Source: JAWLFY01 sp964462125 | Lineage (GTDB): Bacteria; Planctomycetota; Planctomycetia; Pirellulales; Pirellulaceae | Direction: 5' to 3' | NCBI GenBank assembly: GCA_964462125.1 | Contig: CAYWXT010000148.1 | Location: 1 to 13,685 of the forward strand | Length of the DNA: 13,685 nt | In this document: piece after piece, positions 11,865 to 13,685 of the stretch | Layout of the letters: each line of letters opens with the position of its first letter | Numbering within the stretch: the stretch's first letter is position 1 | The notes under the pieces: generated by a model | What the model saw: the letters and a program-made list of their open reading frames with translations, nothing else | Told to the model about the DNA's origin: nothing | Databases searched by the model: none | Translations under genes and position numbers: made by a program

Positions 11865-13685
11865 ATGAGTAACGTGGAAACCGCCGTCTCCGAGGCCCTG
11901 ACCGCCATTGAGAGAGCCCACCTCGCTGGGTTGCTCAGCACCGGGGCGTTCACGAACCTGGAAATTTGGCTGACCGAACCCCGCTACGAGACATACCGCG
12001 ATCAGGTGATTGCCCACGTTCGCCAGGAGCAATGGCGAGAGTTGGACGACGCCTTCTGGACGGTGATCCCGTTCGGCACCGGGGGGCGTCGCGGCCGGAT
12101 GTATGAAATTGGCTGCAACGCCATCAATGAGCGGACCATCGGCGAGAGCGCGCAAGGCCTGGCCGACTACGTGGTCGAACACAATGGAGGCAGGCAGGGA
12201 TTGTCGTGCGCGATTGCGTACGACACCCGTTACCGTTCACGGGATTTTGCCGAACTGTGCGCCGGGGTGATGGTCGCGGCTGGTTTCCACGTTTACTTTC
12301 TCGACGACTATCGTGCAACGCCGTTGCTGTCGTTCGCGGTGCGGAACAAGGGCTGTGACTGCGGCATCATGGTTACCGCCAGCCATAATCCGCCGAGCGA
12401 CAATGCGGTCAAGGTTTACTGGTCCACCGGCGGTCAGGTCCTGCCCCCTCACGACAAGGAGATCATCGATCGGGTGATGGCCTGTCAAGAAATCCGATCG
12501 GTCCCGTTCAAGCAGGCGGTTTCCGATGGCAAGGTCAGCTTTGTCACCGAAGAGATCGACCGCGAGTACTTCGACGCCGCGGCCCCCTGCGGATTCGATG
12601 GGCCGCGGGAGGTCCGTGTCCTGTACTCCCCCTTGCATGGCGTCGGCACCTCGGCGGTGCTCCCGCTGCTGCAACGCGACGGGTTCAACGACGTGGAGGT
12701 TTACGGGCCGCATGAGGAGCCCCGCCCCGACTTTCCGAATGTGCCGGATCATGTCGCCAATCCGGAGAACGCGGCGGTGTTCGAAAGTCCGATCGAATAC
12801 GCCAAGACGGCCATGTTCGATCTGATTTTGGCAACCGACCCCGACGCGGACCGGCTGGGTGTCGCCGCGCCGAAGTCGCTCGACCCCTCGATGCCGTGGG
12901 GCACTTTCAATGGCAACCAGATCGGGGCGATGTTGGCCGAGTTCATTCTCAGCAAACGCGTGGCCGCCGGAACGCTGTCCCCCGATCACTATGTCGTCAA
13001 GACACTTGTTACCAGCGAACTGATCCGACGGATCGCCGAATCCCACGGCGTGCGCTGCATCGGTGACCTGTTGGTCGGATTCAAGTACATCGCGGAAGTC
13101 ATGGACCGCGAGGGTCCGGATCAGTTCGTGTTCGGAACGGAGGAATCCCACGGTTACCTGGTCGGCCAGTACTGCCGCGACAAGGATGCTGCCGTCGCCT
13201 GCATGTTGATGAGCGAGTTGGCGGCGGAATTGAAAAGCCGCGGTCAGTCGATGCACGATTATCTGGCCGAACTCTACCGCCGCCATGGCTACCACCGGGA
13301 GTTTTTGATCAACGTGATGATGGAGGGGAGCGAGGGGATGGCCGCGATGCAGCGGCTGATGACCGCGTTTCGCGAGACTCCTCCAGACCATCTGGCGGGG
13401 ATCACGGTCGCTGACCTCCGCGACTACCTTCACGGACGAACGCGAACGGTCGAAACCGGGGTCGAGCTTCCCCTGGCAGGCCCCACCGGAAACCTCGTCA
13501 TTCTGGACCTGGCCGAAGCAGGAAACTACGTCGCGGTACGTCCCAGCGGTACGGAACCAAAGGTCAAGTTTTACATCTTCACCCGGCTTCCCCCCGCAGA
13601 GTCCACCGACCTGGAGGCTGCCCACCAGATGCTGGCCTCCAGAACCGAGGCGATTGAAAACGACGTCCGCGTCTTCGCTCGACGG
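11865..13685 (+). CDS. Phospho-sugar mutase (PgcA/PGM2-type phosphoglucomutase), 3' end beyond the window
   Basis: The frame is open for 607 codons from the ATG at 11865 to the window edge without a stop. Family hallmarks in order are FGTGGRRGRM (70-79), the phosphoserine loop TASHNPPSDNAVKVYW (171-186, S173), the magnesium loop DPDADR (325-330), the sugar loop GTEESHGYL (424-432) and the phosphate loop RPSGTEPK (559-566). This order, the length and the extended N-terminus fit the PgcA/PGM2 group, which interconverts glucose-6-phosphate and glucose-1-phosphate or related phosphopentoses and phosphomannose. The C-terminal domain is already complete, so only a short tail should be missing. In the phosphoserine loop, the common tyrosine-asparagine-glycine is replaced by D-N-A. 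It is divergent from glmM across 198 bases, and a role in glycan or storage-sugar precursor supply is inference. Confidence 0.9.
   Translation, partial: MSNVETAVSEALTAIERAHLAGLLSTGAFTNLEIWLTEPRYETYRDQVIAHVRQEQWRELDDAFWTVIPFGTGGRRGRMYEIGCNAINERTIGESAQGLADYVVEHNGGRQGLSCAIAYDTRYRSRDFAELCAGVMVAAGFHVYFLDDYRATPLLSFAVRNKGCDCGIMVTASHNPPSDNAVKVYWSTGGQVLPPHDKEIIDRVMACQEIRSVPFKQAVSDGKVSFVTEEIDREYFDAAAPCGFDGPREVRVLYSPLHGVGTSAVLPLLQRDGFNDVEVYGPHEEPRPDFPNVPDHVANPENAAVFESPIEYAKTAMFDLILATDPDADRLGVAAPKSLDPSMPWGTFNGNQIGAMLAEFILSKRVAAGTLSPDHYVVKTLVTSELIRRIAESHGVRCIGDLLVGFKYIAEVMDREGPDQFVFGTEESHGYLVGQYCRDKDAAVACMLMSELAAELKSRGQSMHDYLAELYRRHGYHREFLINVMMEGSEGMAAMQRLMTAFRETPPDHLAGITVADLRDYLHGRTRTVETGVELPLAGPTGNLVILDLAEAGNYVAVRPSGTEPKVKFYIFTRLPPAESTDLEAAHQMLASRTEAIENDVRVFARR

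Noticed and set aside
12237..13625. Minus-strand open frame of 462 codons opposite the phospho-sugar mutase
   Set aside because: The plus-strand frame holds every phosphohexomutase motif through the window edge, and the antisense translation shows no family features.
1..13685. CRISPR arrays, tRNA or rRNA genes, transposases, phage or defence genes
   Set aside because: No regularly spaced repeats, cloverleaf-like or rRNA-like segments, or recombinase and nuclease motifs were seen in either strand.

Overview
The window is about 13.7 kb of GC-rich bacterial chromosome with mostly housekeeping genes, packed on both strands with gaps under 200 bases. The best guess for the host is a planctomycete of the Pirellulaceae type (Rhodopirellula-like). 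This rests on a Minf_1886-family protein directly behind a RicT/PSP1 gene, a secreted class I methyltransferase of a type I associate with planctomycetes, a phosphoglucosamine mutase with the archaeal-like GEGNGG loop, a fused CysN-CysC, mostly absent or weak Shine-Dalgarno sequences, and a GGTGTCGGACACC palindrome. The taxonomic call is inference, not an alignment result.

Layout, left to right. (1) 1-1592, plus strand: the 3' end of ricT, a Minf_1886-family gene, and a signal-peptide-bearing SAM methyltransferase whose start overlaps the previous gene by 11 bases. (2) 1686-4064: a nucleoside:H+ symporter (plus) converging on a divergent nucleoside hydrolase (minus), together a likely nucleoside uptake and cleavage module. 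Between them lies what looks like the C-terminal remnant of an isoprenylcysteine-carboxylmethyltransferase-type gene. (3) 4212-6532: trpD (plus), a gamma-glutamylcyclotransferase-like gene (minus), and rsmG (plus). (4) 6644-10295: cysD, cysNC and a CPBP/CAAX-type membrane protease, all plus strand; cysD and cysNC make APS and PAPS from sulfate. A 25-base palindrome with A-run and T-run flanks sits between cysD and cysNC. (5) 10323-13685: two alpha-D-phosphohexomutases of different subfamilies transcribed away from each other, a GlmM-type enzyme (minus) and a PgcA/PGM2-type enzyme (plus) that runs off the right edge. Their shared 198-base spacer holds a tandem 12-mer, a weak promoter candidate and a small upstream ORF that could couple to glmM.

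I found no rRNA, tRNA, CRISPR array, insertion sequence, prophage or defence system. No gene-free stretch exceeds 300 bases. The points most worth a second look are the altered catalytic positions in the nucleoside hydrolase, the gene remnant behind its stop codon, the palindrome inside the sulfate-activation operon, the APS-kinase domain lacking the usual phospho-serine, the exported methyltransferase, and the small ORF overlapping the glmM start. I do not see a convincing wholly new system here.
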